Shown here in pieces: positions 22,906 through 33,790 of a stretch of DNA of 64,000 nucleotides; position 1 is the first letter of the stretch; each line of letters starts with the position of its first letter. The notes under the pieces were generated by a model. It was not told the DNA's origin and searched no databases. It worked only from the letters and a program-made list of their open reading frames with translations. Origin of the DNA: Beta vulgaris subsp. vulgaris (taxonomy: Eukaryota > Streptophyta > Magnoliopsida > Caryophyllales > Amaranthaceae); assembly GCF_026745355.1 (NCBI RefSeq), contig NC_079206.1, forward strand, positions 27,329,617 to 27,393,616. Direction: 5' to 3'. The position numbers and the translations under genes were made by a program.

Positions 22906-24247
22906 GGAGATTCCTATCGAGGACGATTTGAGAGAAGAAGCCTTGTTCGCCATTCTGAACAATGAGGTTCCATGGTTCGCTGATTATGCAAATTATTTGG
23001 CTTGTGGGATTGAACCTCATGGTTTTACTTCCCAACAAAGGAAGCGGTTCTTTAAAGAAGTTTTGAGGTTCTACTGGGATGACCCGCTCCTTTTTAAGAA
23101 GTGTGCTGATGGCGTGTTTAGGAGGTGTGTTCCTAATCATGAGATGGCCTCGGTTTTGCATCATTGCCATACTTTGGCATGTGGAGGACATGGTGGAGCA
23201 AGCAAAACTGTTGCTAAGGTGCTCCAATGTGGTATGTTCTGGCCAACATTGCAAAGGATGCCCGAACATTTGTGGTGGCTTGTGATAGATGTCAACGGAG
23301 TGGTGGCATCACAAAGCGACACGAGATGCCTCAACAGAACATTCTTGAGGTTGAGCCGTTTGATGTCTGGGGGGTCGACTTTATGGGCCCATTCGTTCCT
23401 TCCTGTGGGAATGTATATATTCTTGTTGCGGTCGACTACGTGACCAAATGGGTGGAAGCCATTGCCTCTCCCACCAATGACCATAAGGTAGTCACCAAGC
23501 TTTGAAGAAGATCATCTTCCCTCGATTTGGGGTGCCCCGTGTATTGATCAGTGATGGCGGTTCACACTTCGCCAAAAAGCAATTAGAAGCATTGAAGAAA
23601 TACGGGGTGAATCACAAAGTAGGTCTTCCTTATCACCCCCAAACACAAGGCCAAGTTGAGGTTTCGAATCGAGAGGTTAAAAATGTTCTTGAGAGAGTGG
23701 TCAATAGGACACGAAAGGATTGGTCTTTGAAGTTGATGACGCTCTTTGGGCTCTTCGCACGGCTTTAAGACGCCATAGGCACCACTCCCTATCGCCTTGT
23801 GTATGGCAAGGCATGTCATTTGCCGGTTGACTTGAGCACAAGGCTTGGTGGGCAGTTAAGGAGCTCAACATGGATCTACACTTGGCGGGAGAAGCTCGAA
23901 AAGAAAGGCTAGTAGAACTGGAGGAATTCGTTTTGACGCTTATGAGAGTTCTAGACTATACAAAGAGCAAACGAAGAAATGGCACGACAACCGGATTCAA
24001 CAACGAGATTTCCGGGTTGGGGACAAGTCTTTTGTTCAACTCAAGACTAAAGCTTTTCCCCGGAAAGTTAAAGTCAAGTGGTCGGGTCCCTTCTCCGTGT
24101 TGAAGACTACTCCTATGGGCTTATGAGGTTATGGGTGAGAACGGTCCATTCTGGGTGAACGGTCAAAGATTAAAGCTCTACCATGATTCGCATGCTGTTG
24201 GCTCCATTGGTTGCTTGATTCTTCGCTCACCTGAGCGACTCTCATGA
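22906..24247 (+). pseudogene. RE2 integrase, degenerate
   Basis: The zinc-binding part is near 23160-23310 ([22 protein letters not shown]). The catalytic core has [10 protein letters not shown] (Asp), LISDGGSHF (Asp) and [10 protein letters not shown] (Glu). A frame break lies near 23500 (TGA after VVTKL) and more breaks after 23768. Translated remnants of the C-terminal region (VKVKWSGPFSVLK) reach about 24110. Confidence 0.9.
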
Positions 24248-24474
24248 TGGATGTATCCTTTTTAGTCAAGCTAATGACTTAAAAAAGGCGCTACACGGGA
24301 GGCAACCCGTTTCTCTTCTTTCCTTTCTTTTATTTCTTTTATTTTTCCTTTGTTTGTTAGTTAAGCTTTTGATTTATCAGTTAGCCATGAGAGGTACATT
24401 GGAACATCTGAATTTTTATGAGAAGTTGAGTGAATTGAGTGTTTTGGAAAGAAATATGTACAATCAGACGGGTT
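24248..24474. other. RE2 linker between pol and the inverted-repeat array
   Basis: Untranslated sequence begins after the integrase remnant. It contains AAAAAAGGCGCTACACGGGA followed by a T-rich tract, and nothing recognisable otherwise. Confidence 0.4.
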
Positions 24475-24844
24475 AGGTGCTCCCGCACCTGTTCAATGTG
24501 CGCCCGCACATGAGAAAAATTTTCGAAAAAAAAAAAATTTTTGGTGCGCCCGCACCAGATTTTGAACACGATTTTCAGAAAAAACAGAAGACTTTGGTGC
24601 TCCCGCACCTAGTCCATGTGCGCCCGGACCTTGTAAAAAATTTTCGAAAAAAAAAGCAGGTGCGCCCGCACCACTTCTGTCGACTGATTTTGAAAAAAAA
24701 CAGACGACTTTGGTGCGCCCGCACCTCGACGTGGTGCGCCCGCACCAAAGCCTACGAATTTTTTTTGGAAAAAAACAGAAGGGGTTTGGTGCGCCCGCAC
24801 CAACGTTTTTTTGAAAAAAATTTTCGGTTGGTGCGCCCGCACCA
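24475..24844. repeat. Internal array of 10 GC-rich inverted-repeat units between pol and the downstream ORF
   Basis: The LTR unit recurs here with spacers of a wholly different kind (A-rich, GAAAAAAATTTTCG). Unit 24496-24511 reads ATGTGCG-CC-CGCACAT, where both arms changed together and pairing was kept. Others have 7- to 8-bp arms (TTGGTGCG/CGCACCAA). A few are decayed (GGTGCTCCCGCACC, ATGTGCGCCCGGACC). Confidence 0.93.
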
Positions 24845-25642
24845 GACCAGGCTGGGCGAAAAAGCACGATTTATTTTTCGGGCCTCTCCTTCTTCCTCAC
24901 TCATATTTTCAAACCTCTCTCTCACTCACTTTCTCTCTCTTCCTCCTCTCTAGATCCGGCGACTTTACACCCTTTTCCGGCGACTTTCAAGGGCAAATCT
25001 CACCAAAATCTTCATCACCATCTTCTCTACAACATTCAAAGCACAAAAATTGGGGGTTTTGCAAGGATTGATTTCTAGGGTTTCAAAATTGGGGATTTTC
25101 ATCTCCATGTTGGTAACTCCCTTAATCTTTGCTTTTTCATCAATAATCTACTAAATTGGACTTTGTGTGTTTTCTTTTAGATTGCATGCTTGTTTTCCTA
25201 ATTTCTTTTGATTGTTCATGAACTTTGTCATTTGTGTTTGGTGATGTGGTGAACATATGCAATTTTTGTGGTTTGTGATAAATTCATAATATTCTTACTT
25301 TTGAGAACTACATTGCAAATTGTAGGTGTTGTTGCTTTTGTGCATAATTGTGGTTGGTTTGGTGAAATTGGCTTGAAAGTCTCTTTGAGTGGTGAAACTC
25401 TTGATTGCTAGCAACTTTGTTGCTACTAATTGTGGATGGCTAGCTGGTAGATCTTAGGTTAGTTTTTGATTTTTCTTTTTTGTGTGTTTTCCCTTTTGTG
25501 TGGTTTGATTTTTCTTTTTGTGTGTTTTTCGTTTTTTTTTTTTTTTGCGTGTTTCTTTGTGTAGAGAGTCCGCTTTGTGTTGTGTCTTTGCAGCAGATCA
25601 TCACTTCTCCTTCCCTTTTTGCCAAACAAAATTCTTTTCACC
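24845..25642. other. RE2 leader before the downstream ORF
   Basis: The sequence resembles a plant 5' UTR. It has a C/T-rich run at 24885-24955 (CTCTCTCTCACTCACTTTCT), GGCGACTTT repeats, TTTCTAGGGTTTCAAAATTG, then T-rich sequence (25460-25560) ending TTTGCAGCAG at about 25590. The T-rich run plus TTTGCAG looks like a splice acceptor. Confidence 0.4.
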
Positions 25643-27060
25643 ATGGGAAGAAGTGGTGGTGAAGGCTCATCCAGGTCTAAGCGAGCAAAGACGGGGTCCT
25701 CTTCACAAGGACCTTCGTCTAGCTCGCATCCCCCTCCCCTTTATGCTCTAAAGTTTCCAAACGCCGCTCATAAACAAATTTTCCAACAACTTTCTGAGCG
25801 CACGTTTCGTCCCACAAGTTCTATGACCACACTACCTGCAACTACCTTAACATCGAGTCGATGATAAGGGAGATGGCAGATAATGTCGGGTTATCGGACT
25901 TCCTTGATATTCATGAACCTACTTACGATCAACTCACTCTCGAGTTCTTGAGTACGTTGAACGTAAGTAATGTGACAGGTGCTCTAACTATTCAATTTCG
26001 ATGTTTAATCAAGCTAGAGCACTGTCTTTTGACGAATTCTGTGAGGCGTTTGGGATGGACCCTCGAGCCCCTGCGATGCCCCTTTGGGCATCATCTGGCA
26101 GGGATACAATGAGCAAGAGTGGTGGGCAAAGATCACCATGGTACGACTTCGTTTCGAACGAACTCGTCCAAAGCGTCGGAGATCATCCACCTTGCTCTCC
26201 GATACTTCCATAGGATGTTGGTTTACACCATCTTTCCTAAACAGGAAGTCGGGCAGTTGCGGAAGGACGAGCTGCTGGTTCTCTGGTTGGCCACTGACGG
26301 GGCCACCATAGAGCCCGCATTAACTTTGCTGCTCTCCTCCTCAACCGACTGCAGGAAATTCGGGGGGGCACAACGGTGACTGGGGAGATTCTTTGTGGTG
26401 GCATGGTCACCCGGCTAGCATCCTACCTTGACTTGACCGATGACTTGGCTCGCTTGGAAGCCAGCATGCCTACTGTTGGCAGTCCAACAGATTGGATGGT
26501 GCCAGCCTGCAGCAGATGAAATTTCTGCGCAATTATAAAAAGGAAAACTGCATCTGGCTTGTGGGGGGCGACCTTACTGTTATATAGGGCCCGACTTCGT
26601 TTGGGACCTCCCAGCTAACGTTGAAAACCGTTGGCGGGTTCCCCCTGCCCATGACATCCCACGGGCTATCCCTGAGCCCATGCCTATGGAGATCGATCCC
26701 CGCGTTCCGAGAGGTCCGAGGCCCGACCACCGCATTCCTGAGAGTGAGGTGGCCGAAGCTTCTCCTCTCAATCCTTCGACATGGGTCTGTCATGGCAGCC
26801 ATAGCCAGATGCAGGCCTCTCAGGAGGCCAATCACCTGCGGTTACGGCTACTCTTGCCGGTATCCGCACCGACCTGGACCATGTGTCTAGGGTGGCTTGG
26901 CGCACTCACCTCGCCAATGTCCACTCCGGACATGAGCCTCCCTTCCCTAACCATCCCCACTATCCTCCTTCTTTCGACCCTCGAGAAGGGCCGTTTAGGA
27001 GCCTTCATTCCGTCCTTACCCCCACTACCCATCCTACTATGATGGGTCCTCTGGTGGGTA
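25643..27060 (+). pseudogene. ATHILA ORF-like gene downstream of pol (envelope position), degenerate
   Basis: A start at 25643 (MGRSGGEGSSRSKRAKT) lies in ACCATGG context. The pattern continues in shifting frames: MIREMADNVGLSDFLDI, EPTYDQLTLEFLSTL, RYFHRMLVYTIFPKQE, LRKDELLVLWLATDGA, then GIRTDLDHVSRVAWRTHLAN near 26850-26920. EPTY.LTLEFLSTL and the RYF.R.L..TIFP phrase are typical of the plant ATHILA ORF-1 family (PF03078) as I recall it. Function is unknown. Its position after integrase is where Athila elements carry an envelope-like gene, but I see no clear signal peptide or strong membrane segments here. At least four frame breaks make it a pseudogene. Confidence 0.7.
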
Positions 27061-28710
27061 TTTCCCCCTTACCCCCCTCCCGATGGGGGGGATGGTGGGA
27101 ACTATTAGGAGCTTTTCATAACCCCCCCCCCTCCTCTCCTTTTTGCAACTCCGAGCGCGGATTTTGCTTAAGCTTGGGGGACTTGCTTGTATGTCTATAT
27201 CTTAGGGAGTTTCGGGGTCATAGATGGTTAGAAGTTAGGGGTCTCATTGGTTTTCGGTTGTTATTGGTGATTATCTGTCTGTGGTATTGACATCCCCACC
27301 CCTGCTGACTTCTCTTCACCTTACAGCTTGCTTTGGTAGTTTTGTTTTTTCTTTTGCTTTGCATATTTTTATAAAAAAAAAAAAAACATTTCTCTTTTAT
27401 TCTTTTTCTTCTTTTTTTCTGCATTTAGGATAGCTTGGTTGCATGCATGATTTGTGGCTAAAGAGTTCATGACTTGATTGGAAGACCTTCCTTATATTAG
27501 ACTTGATGATTTTGGAAGCCCTGTTGTGACTTTAGGCGTCCCTTGAAACCGATAACTTTTGGTAGAGTCTCTTTGAAATTAGGCGAGTTGGATGAATGGA
27601 TTGCCTTGCCCCTTGTGCGATGAATCCCGAAGGAGGGCCAAGAACCTCGTAAGACTCACTACAACCCTCACCATTGATCGCCTAACTTGTGACTTGCATT
27701 TTAGCTCCCCAAGATTACATAAGACGAGCCTCTAGGAGAATGATTTAGGGCGTTTCTTTTGCTAGTAATAGGAGCTACAGAGCCAAAAGCTTGAATACCT
27801 GCATAATATTCGCTTCTCAACCCATCTGAGCCTTTCTATCCTATTTTTGCTTAACCCACATAATGAGTCATGGCCAAACTTTCCCCAAAGTGGAGTACAT
27901 GTGTAGTTTTTGTTGAGTTAAGTGGTTTTGATATTAAGTCTTGGTTGAAAGAGAGTTAATGTGCTTGTATGATAGCAAAAGTTGAAAAATTTTGTGAAAA
28001 AGAAAGACAAAAGAAATAAAATTCTTATTGTTTGATTTGTTATATTAAATGAAAAGAAAAAGATCAAATTGATGAGAAAAAGGAAAAATTCACAAAGTGA
28101 AAAAGAAACAAGTGAAATTCAAGGTATGTGTGAGATTCTTTAATTGAGAATAGTGTTAGGACTACTTGGGGAGTATTTACCCCTAGTTTGTACTCCACTT
28201 ACCCTTTTTGCACCAATTCCTAGAATATGAATCCACACCCCTAACCTAGCCCCTTACAACCTTAACAAAGTCCCTTTTGACTTCTAGATTGGTCTTGATC
28301 TATTAGTAGTGGCGGGTGAGATTTTGTGCAAGTCATGATGAGGGTCATCAAAACATGGTAGAGGCGAGCAATTATGGTTGAGCATCCCTAGGGAGGAGTC
28401 AAACTTGGGTCTTGGAAGTGGAGAAGAGTGAGAAATCATTCTTGGAAAGCTTTCTTTCAAAAAGACTCGGTTGATCGGTGGATTGAGACCTTAGAGTCAC
28501 TCTTGTGCTTCCTAATCATCTTCCCTCTTGTGTTTGGTTGGTCTCCTAAATCTTGATATGAACTCATTTAGCTTGCATGTCATGTTTGTAACCTTGCATT
28601 TAGAGCATATAGGTTAGTTTGTTGCATGTTTCCCTTTTCTTTTTATTCTCCTTTTCTTTTTCTTTCCTTCACTCTCATTCTTGGTTTACTTGAGAGCAAG
28701 CAAAACGCTA
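27061..28710. other. RE2 3' untranslated region
   Basis: No protein is recognised. It contains a C-run (27123-27131), a purine tract AAGCTTGGGGGA at 27170-27181 that copies the element's polypurine tract, and AT-rich text with AAAAAGAAA stretches (27990-28120). Confidence 0.5.
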
Positions 28711-28722
28711 AGCTTGGGGGAG
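28711..28722 (+). promoter_or_regulatory. Polypurine tract of RE2
   Basis: AGCTTGGGGGAG ends two bases before the 3' LTR, the usual place for the plus-strand primer. The same word occurs 1.54 kb upstream at 27171. Confidence 0.75.
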
Positions 28723-28724
28723 TT

Positions 28725-30503
28725 TGATAAGTGCGTTTCTAACGCACTTTATGACTTTCTTTTGGCTTGTTTTAGCTCCCTTTTCCCCCCTTTTCTTCCT
28801 TCTTTCTCCTCACTTTTCCCTTCTATTTCATTCACTTGATCATACTTGATCATAGTGACATTTTGCTAGATTTTCGATCTATTTTGATCGAATTTCTAGC
28901 ACATATGCTTTCACCATGTGTTTTCGTGTTTCTATTTCAGGTATTGCCCTTTTCGGGCCCGAGAAATGCGAGACATGGCACAAGGGAACGACCTAGAGGC
29001 TGAGAGGTAGCCTGAGGTGCGCCCGCACCATCGACCAATTCTGGAGCACAAAACAGACTACATTGGTGCGCCCGCACAAAGCATAAGGTGCGCCCGCACC
29101 AAACCGTGGTGCGCCCGCACATTCTGACGAAGTAATTCAGGCTGAGGCAGGAGACTTAGGTGCGCTCGCACCTTACATGTGGTGCGCCCGCACCTTCATC
29201 TGGTGCGCCCGCACCATTTGACGAGAGATTTCCACCTTGAGGCAGAAGACTCAGGTGCGCCCGCACCTGAGGTCTGATGCGCCCGCACCTGAGGTCTGGT
29301 GCGCCCGCACCTGAGGTCTGGTGCCCCCGCACCTGAGCAAGGTGCGCCCGCACCTCCTTATGGTGCGCCCGCACCTCACGATCCGGACAAAAAAAAAATC
29401 GATCATTAAACCCTCTTTTCGAGAGGAGTTGGAGACTTACGCTTTATTCTATCTTTCACACAATATTTTAGGGTTTTGTATTAGAGAGAAAACACTTTAG
29501 TTTTCATTGGTAATTGAGATTAGAGATCATAGTTTGTGATTCGATTTACATTCGAGGTACTTTTCATTCAATTCAATTCAAAGATTCAGTTTTTATTTCA
29601 TTCTCTTGGTGTTTGTTTATGTTCTTATATTATTTAAGATCTTCATTCTCTTAGTTTAATAATTGTGATTTCTATTAGTTTAATAATTTCTTAATCATGT
29701 TTAACCTTAGATTAGTCATAGATTTTTGTTTAATTGCTTAAACTCCATGATTAGTGAGTAGTTTCATATCTAGGGTTAGGGTGAAAGTATGAATTAGGGT
29801 TTTTAATTATGATGTTGATGTGATTGTGATGTATGGAGAAGTTTATGCATTGATCTTGGTGTTTTGAGACTTAGGATAGATATTGATCACATTTATACTT
29901 TTGGTATTTTGATTCAAACGTTCTTAAATCGGGATTTTGAACTCTTTTATCATCCCCAAGAATCAACTTAATTTCTACACCAAGATATTGGATGGAAAAT
30001 TAAGGGGATCCTTCATTAGGGGTTTTCCAAACTTATTGAATCTCTTAATCAATTAACTAAAAGACCATTCGAGAGAGGATTTAGTTGATTGATTGAGTGA
30101 TTACTCTTGAGGACCATTCGAGAAGAGGACTCAAGTAATTTAGAGGGAAACTAAACCTTGCATAATCGTCTTTGTTGCTTCGCAATCGCATTAACAATCA
30201 TCATCCGTTCTTATTCATACTAGTAACCTTAACTCTAGTGTCTTTTATTTGATATTTAAACTCGTGATATTTGCTTGTTCTAGTTGTTAGATAGTTTTAA
30301 TTGTTACCAAACATTTTTCAAACCCCCAAATACCTTTCAATTAGGTAGTCTAGACTAGATAGATTCTAATCAATCCCATTTTCCCTGTGGATCGACCCTT
30401 GACTTGCCCTTACTATTCCCTTAGTAGTTGCTTGTTAGGATTATAAATATTGTTTGGAAAGCGGTTCTTAGTGCCTGAACGACACACTAAAAACCTCTTA
30501 TCA
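28725..30503 (+). repeat. 3' LTR of RE2
   Basis: The 1779-bp LTR is colinear with the 5' LTR. It carries 13 inverted-repeat units at 29016-29376. It lacks one 5' LTR unit (the one before CTATGTCTGG) but has extra CTGAGGTCTG-spaced units. Several units show single changes (GGTGCGCTCGCACC, GATGCGCCCGCACC, GGTGCCCCCGCACC). Followed by GACAC. Confidence 0.95.
29016..29376. repeat. Array of 13 GC-rich inverted-repeat units in the 3' LTR
   Basis: Same unit as at 17194-17530 and 24475-24844. Unit number differs from the 5' LTR even though the flanking LTR is nearly identical, so units are gained and lost faster than the rest of the LTR changes. Confidence 0.94.
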
Positions 30504-30619
30504 GACACGTGGCATCCATCAAATTCATTTCTTCAAGAAATCGAACACGACAAAAATGACTCGCGTCCACCAAAAATATCCTTAGCGGTCAAGACCCCAA
30601 ATGATGTTGGGAGGCTAGT
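30504..30619 (+). other. RE1 3' internal remnant
   Basis: The RE1 sequence interrupted at 16903 resumes here after the duplicated GACAC. It holds the region preceding the 3' LTR, including a short purine-rich word (GTTGGGAGG) that may serve as a weak polypurine tract. Confidence 0.75.
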
Positions 30620-31108
30620 TGTATGGGTATAACCCGAGTACCTTAACGGATCCTCATGACGAGTTCGCAAGCATAATCATGGACGCGAGCATGGCAATGT
30701 CATCCACAGCTCCATCAAAGTCAGTTCACCATCGTGGTCCGACAACGTTGGAGGTCGCCTAACAAGACAAAAGCATGGGAATCTTCCCACCTGTCAAGTG
30801 CGTCATAGCCCTACACGTGTCGAAGGATTACACGCCCTGTCAAAGGAATAATACTTCTATAAATACCCCAATAGTACTATTCTGCAGGTACATTCTCTTT
30901 CATACTAAAAATAGCTTATCTCTCTCTCTAGTTTCTCTCTCTAAATCTTAGTTGGACCAATACTGACTTGAGCGTCGGAGGGGGTTTCCTCACAACCACC
31001 CCGAGGGTAGCTCATGTTTGTTTGCTGTGCGGCTATTCACTAAGGACTTTACTCTCCAGATCTTTGGCGGACTTCATTTAGGTCGCTAACCGTTTCACAA
31101 CCGAAACA
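30620..31108 (+). repeat. 3' LTR of RE1
   Basis: The 489-bp LTR is colinear with 6533-6978 and contains about 43 bp missing from the 5' copy. TATA box is CTATAAATACCCC at about 30857. Ends CCGAAACA, followed by ACAAT. Confidence 0.92.
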
Positions 31109-32046
31109 ACAATCACATGAAACATACTTGGAAATGCATAAGCAACATTTCTTACCGATAGTTGACAATGATACTTGAGGTACTTAGACCCATCAATTTC
31201 CTGAAGGCATTCATTAACCCATGTTTTACAGATACGGGAACAAGACATGGATGCAAAACGGACATGTATAAACAAAAAACATGTATTAAGTATTATTATG
31301 ATATTTTTTACCCATAAAAAAATTTCCTAGAGATTTTCGAAATGGACATGTAACTTTCATGAATTTTCCATGCAACATAAGTCTTCAAATCCACAATTAA
31401 AATATTCAAATCCATGAATAACATCCCCAACAAGTAAGAAATGATTTTTAGTAGCTTTGCTTTATAATATCAATGACAAGAAATGAACAAGGGCAGGTGT
31501 TGCATACACCCACCTTCGTATATTGTTGCATACTTAGAGACTAATAATCACTTGATTCACTTCAAAGAAATTGTAAAAGGCTCCATAAGCCCTAAAGAGT
31601 ACCATTAAAATCAGAAAAGTCACCCGTTAGATATCATTACATACTACTTCTATTTCTTTTTAGGGAAAATTTAATATTTTATAATCAATTTTTCCTCAAA
31701 AAACTACATTTTAAAAATTTTCTTTCAAAAAACTACCTTATATAACACATCTATATAATACTATATAGCAATAAGTATTTGCTTAGGTGTCATGACTATG
31801 TTAAAATATTGAGGTACCAAGCCTTTGTATAAACTTCAAACTTAAATATTAATGATGTGTCATGCCTTTGGTGAAACACACCCGTGTTTGATACTAATAG
31901 AATAATAGAAGGTCCGCATAATAAATAGGGAAGTCCAATCAAGCATGATCTGAATCAAAGCAAATAATTAGGAGTCATATGCATAGTCAATCATTATAGT
32001 AAACACAATTCCTAAAATAAAAAAAAAATCCCACTAAATCTGCCAA
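31109..32046. other. Flank between RE1 and the CACTA element; possible minus-strand exon
   Basis: On the minus strand about 31280-31160 reads CKTWVNECLQEIDGSKYLKY, then HCQLS, and ends at a GT donor (TATCG^GTAAGAA). It might belong with the possible terminal exon at 6438-6382 on the other side of RE1. I cannot name it. The rest of the stretch (31300-32046) is AT-rich with no recognised feature. Confidence 0.3.
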
Positions 32047-32089
32047 CACTAGTAGAAAAGGGCCGATTTGTGTTCCCTCAAGTGCGCCG

Positions 32090-32465
32090 CACGACAAACA
32101 AAATGATGCAAAAACATAATTTGTGTTGCATGCGATCCAGAGTGCGACGCAAAACATCATTGCATAAGCACTAGATACGAGCTATATGCGTCGTACCCTC
32201 TTGATGTGCGACGCATATAGCTCAAAAACAAGGATGTGCGTCGGACACTGAGTCCCATACGACGTACATTGTTGCATCTTGGATAGGCCCCTATCTGCGT
32301 CGCACTTCACTAAGGTGCGTTGCAAAAGGCTAATTTGCGTCGGACCCGTTGGCCCATCAACACATCGTTGCATCTTGGATAGGCCCCTATCTGCGTCGCA
32401 CTTCACTAAGGTGCGTTGCAAAAGGCTAATTTGTGTCGGACCAGTTGGCCCATTCGACGCAAATC
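32090..32465. repeat. CACTA subterminal repeats, including a 96-bp tandem pair
   Basis: Multiple direct and inverted TGCGTCGCAC-like words lie here. A 96-bp unit beginning GTTGCATCTTGGATAGGCCC occurs at 32271 and again at 32367, nearly identical. Arrays like this are binding sites for the accessory protein in En/Spm-type elements. Confidence 0.7.
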
Positions 32466-32483
32466 AACTTTTAACCACAATCA

Positions 32484-33230
32484 TTTTTCGCCCCAACGGC
32501 ATTATTTTGAGCCCTAAATTACATGTAAAAACCTCACTCACTCACCCACTCACTCTCTCACACTCTCGCTCACTCACTCACTCATTCTCTCACACTCACA
32601 CACTCACTCACTCACTCACTCACTCACTCACTCTCTCACTCTCACTCACTCTCTCTCTCTATCTATCTATCTCTCTCTTTCTCTCTCTTGCTCTCACACT
32701 TGTCGACGCTCCCTCACCTTCACCGACGACCGTTGCTTCTCCAGCAAACTTCAGCCCCTCTCCGACGGTTTTTGCTCCCAACAACATTATTTCGAGCCCT
32801 AAATTACATGCAAAAACCGAACTCACTCTCTCTCACTCTCACCTGCAAACGACCCTTCGCCCTCACACTCATCGGCGCTCCCTCACCCTTGCCGGCAACC
32901 ATTGCTTCTTCGGTGAACTTCAACCCCTCTCCGGTGGTTTTTGGTGTTTTCAAATTTAATTCGCACTTTCTCTCTCTCATTCTCAGTACGGTCCGCACTT
33001 TCTCTCTCTCTCTCTCATTCTCAGTGGTGCTTCTCCGCCCCACTTCGCCGGCGAAAACTTGCGTTCATCTCGCCGCTGGTGCCATTAACAGTCACTAGGT
33101 TTTGAGTCTCATCCCACACCCTCTCTCATTCATTCGATCACTCGATTTTCACGGTGCACTCTTTCTCTCTCAGTTGTCGCCGCTTAGACTGACCCATCGT
33201 CACCGTCGTCACTGCCGAAAATGTATGTAA
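32484..33230. repeat. CT/CACTC-rich low-complexity and duplicated leader in the CACTA element
   Basis: A (CTCA)n/(CT)n run spans about 32532-32697. The phrase GAGCCCTAAATTACATGYAA occurs at about 32510 and 32794, each followed by CT-rich text and a CTCCCTCACC...CCCCTCTCCG block, so a segment is duplicated. Open frames across it are simple-sequence artefacts. Confidence 0.6.
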
Positions 33231-33790
33231 TCCTTGTTTTTTTTTATTTTTTTGTATTAATTTACATTAACCATGTATTTTCAAGTTCTCTTAATTTTTT
33301 AGGGGTTGCTTTGAATAATTTTAGTTCTAATTTTTGATAAGCGATTAAAATTACAATTCAAATCATGATAAACACGTGTGAAATCAATTTTGAGATTGAA
33401 TTTAGGATGTTTGTAACTTATGAATTTGTATAGTTTTTGTAGTGTTCTAAATACTTCCTTGCTAGCTAATATATAATTATATTCATAAGTTTTGTATTGA
33501 ATCAATTTGTTGCATGTGTTTCTTGAATACTCACTTTAGAATTATGTGTTTCGATTATGAGTTAGAATTCTTGAATGCTCACTTTAATTAGAATTATGTG
33601 TTTCGATTATGAGTTAGAATTCTTGAATGCTCACTTTAGAATTTCAAACTTATTAGAATTTATATTATAGTTTCCTATTTACTTTGAATTTGTGAAATTT
33701 AGTGATATGTTGTGTGACTATCCAAAATCATCTCTTTTGATGGTGTTGCATTCTCTCACTTTGTCATTCCTTTACATTGTATTTCAGTTG

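Larger units (their letters stand above)
16904..30503 (+). mobile_element. Athila-lineage Ty3/gypsy retrotransposon (RE2), nested in RE1
   Basis: LTRs are 16904-18649 and 28725-30503, both TGATAAG...CTTATCA. The element is flanked by GACAC on each side (16899-16903, 30504-30508). The primer site is the Athila-type tRNA-Asp site. Order is gag, protease, RT, RNase H, integrase, a GC-rich inverted-repeat array, then an ATHILA-ORF-like gene in the envelope position, a long 3' untranslated part and a purine tract. Total length is 13.6 kb. The frames carry several small indels, so it is not autonomous, but the LTRs are very similar, so it is younger than RE1. Confidence 0.95.
6533..31108 (+). mobile_element. 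Tat-lineage Ty3/gypsy retrotransposon (RE1), split by a nested Athila element
   Basis: The element is bounded by LTRs 6533-6978 and 30620-31108 and flanked by a perfect 5-bp duplication ACAAT (6528-6532, 31109-31113). Internal order is gag, protease, RT, RNase H, a second archaeal-type RNase H, integrase, a tandem repeat block, then a long antisense ORF. The second RNase H after the first and the additional ORF beyond pol are hallmarks of the Tat clade (Ogre/Retand/Tat). Without the 13.6-kb insert (16904-30503 plus one TSD) it would be about 11 kb. The coding regions contain many stops and frameshifts, so it is not autonomous. Confidence 0.92.

Noticed and set aside
24475..24953. Open frames through the inverted-repeat array (Arg-Pro-His / Gly-Ala-Pro-Ala-rich)
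   Set aside because: The periodic peptides arise from the GGTGCGCCCGCACC units read in different frames, on both strands.
32279..33098. Long Ser/Leu/His-rich open frame
   Set aside because: It runs across CACTA subterminal repeats and a (CTCA)n/(CT)n microsatellite; no homology pattern.
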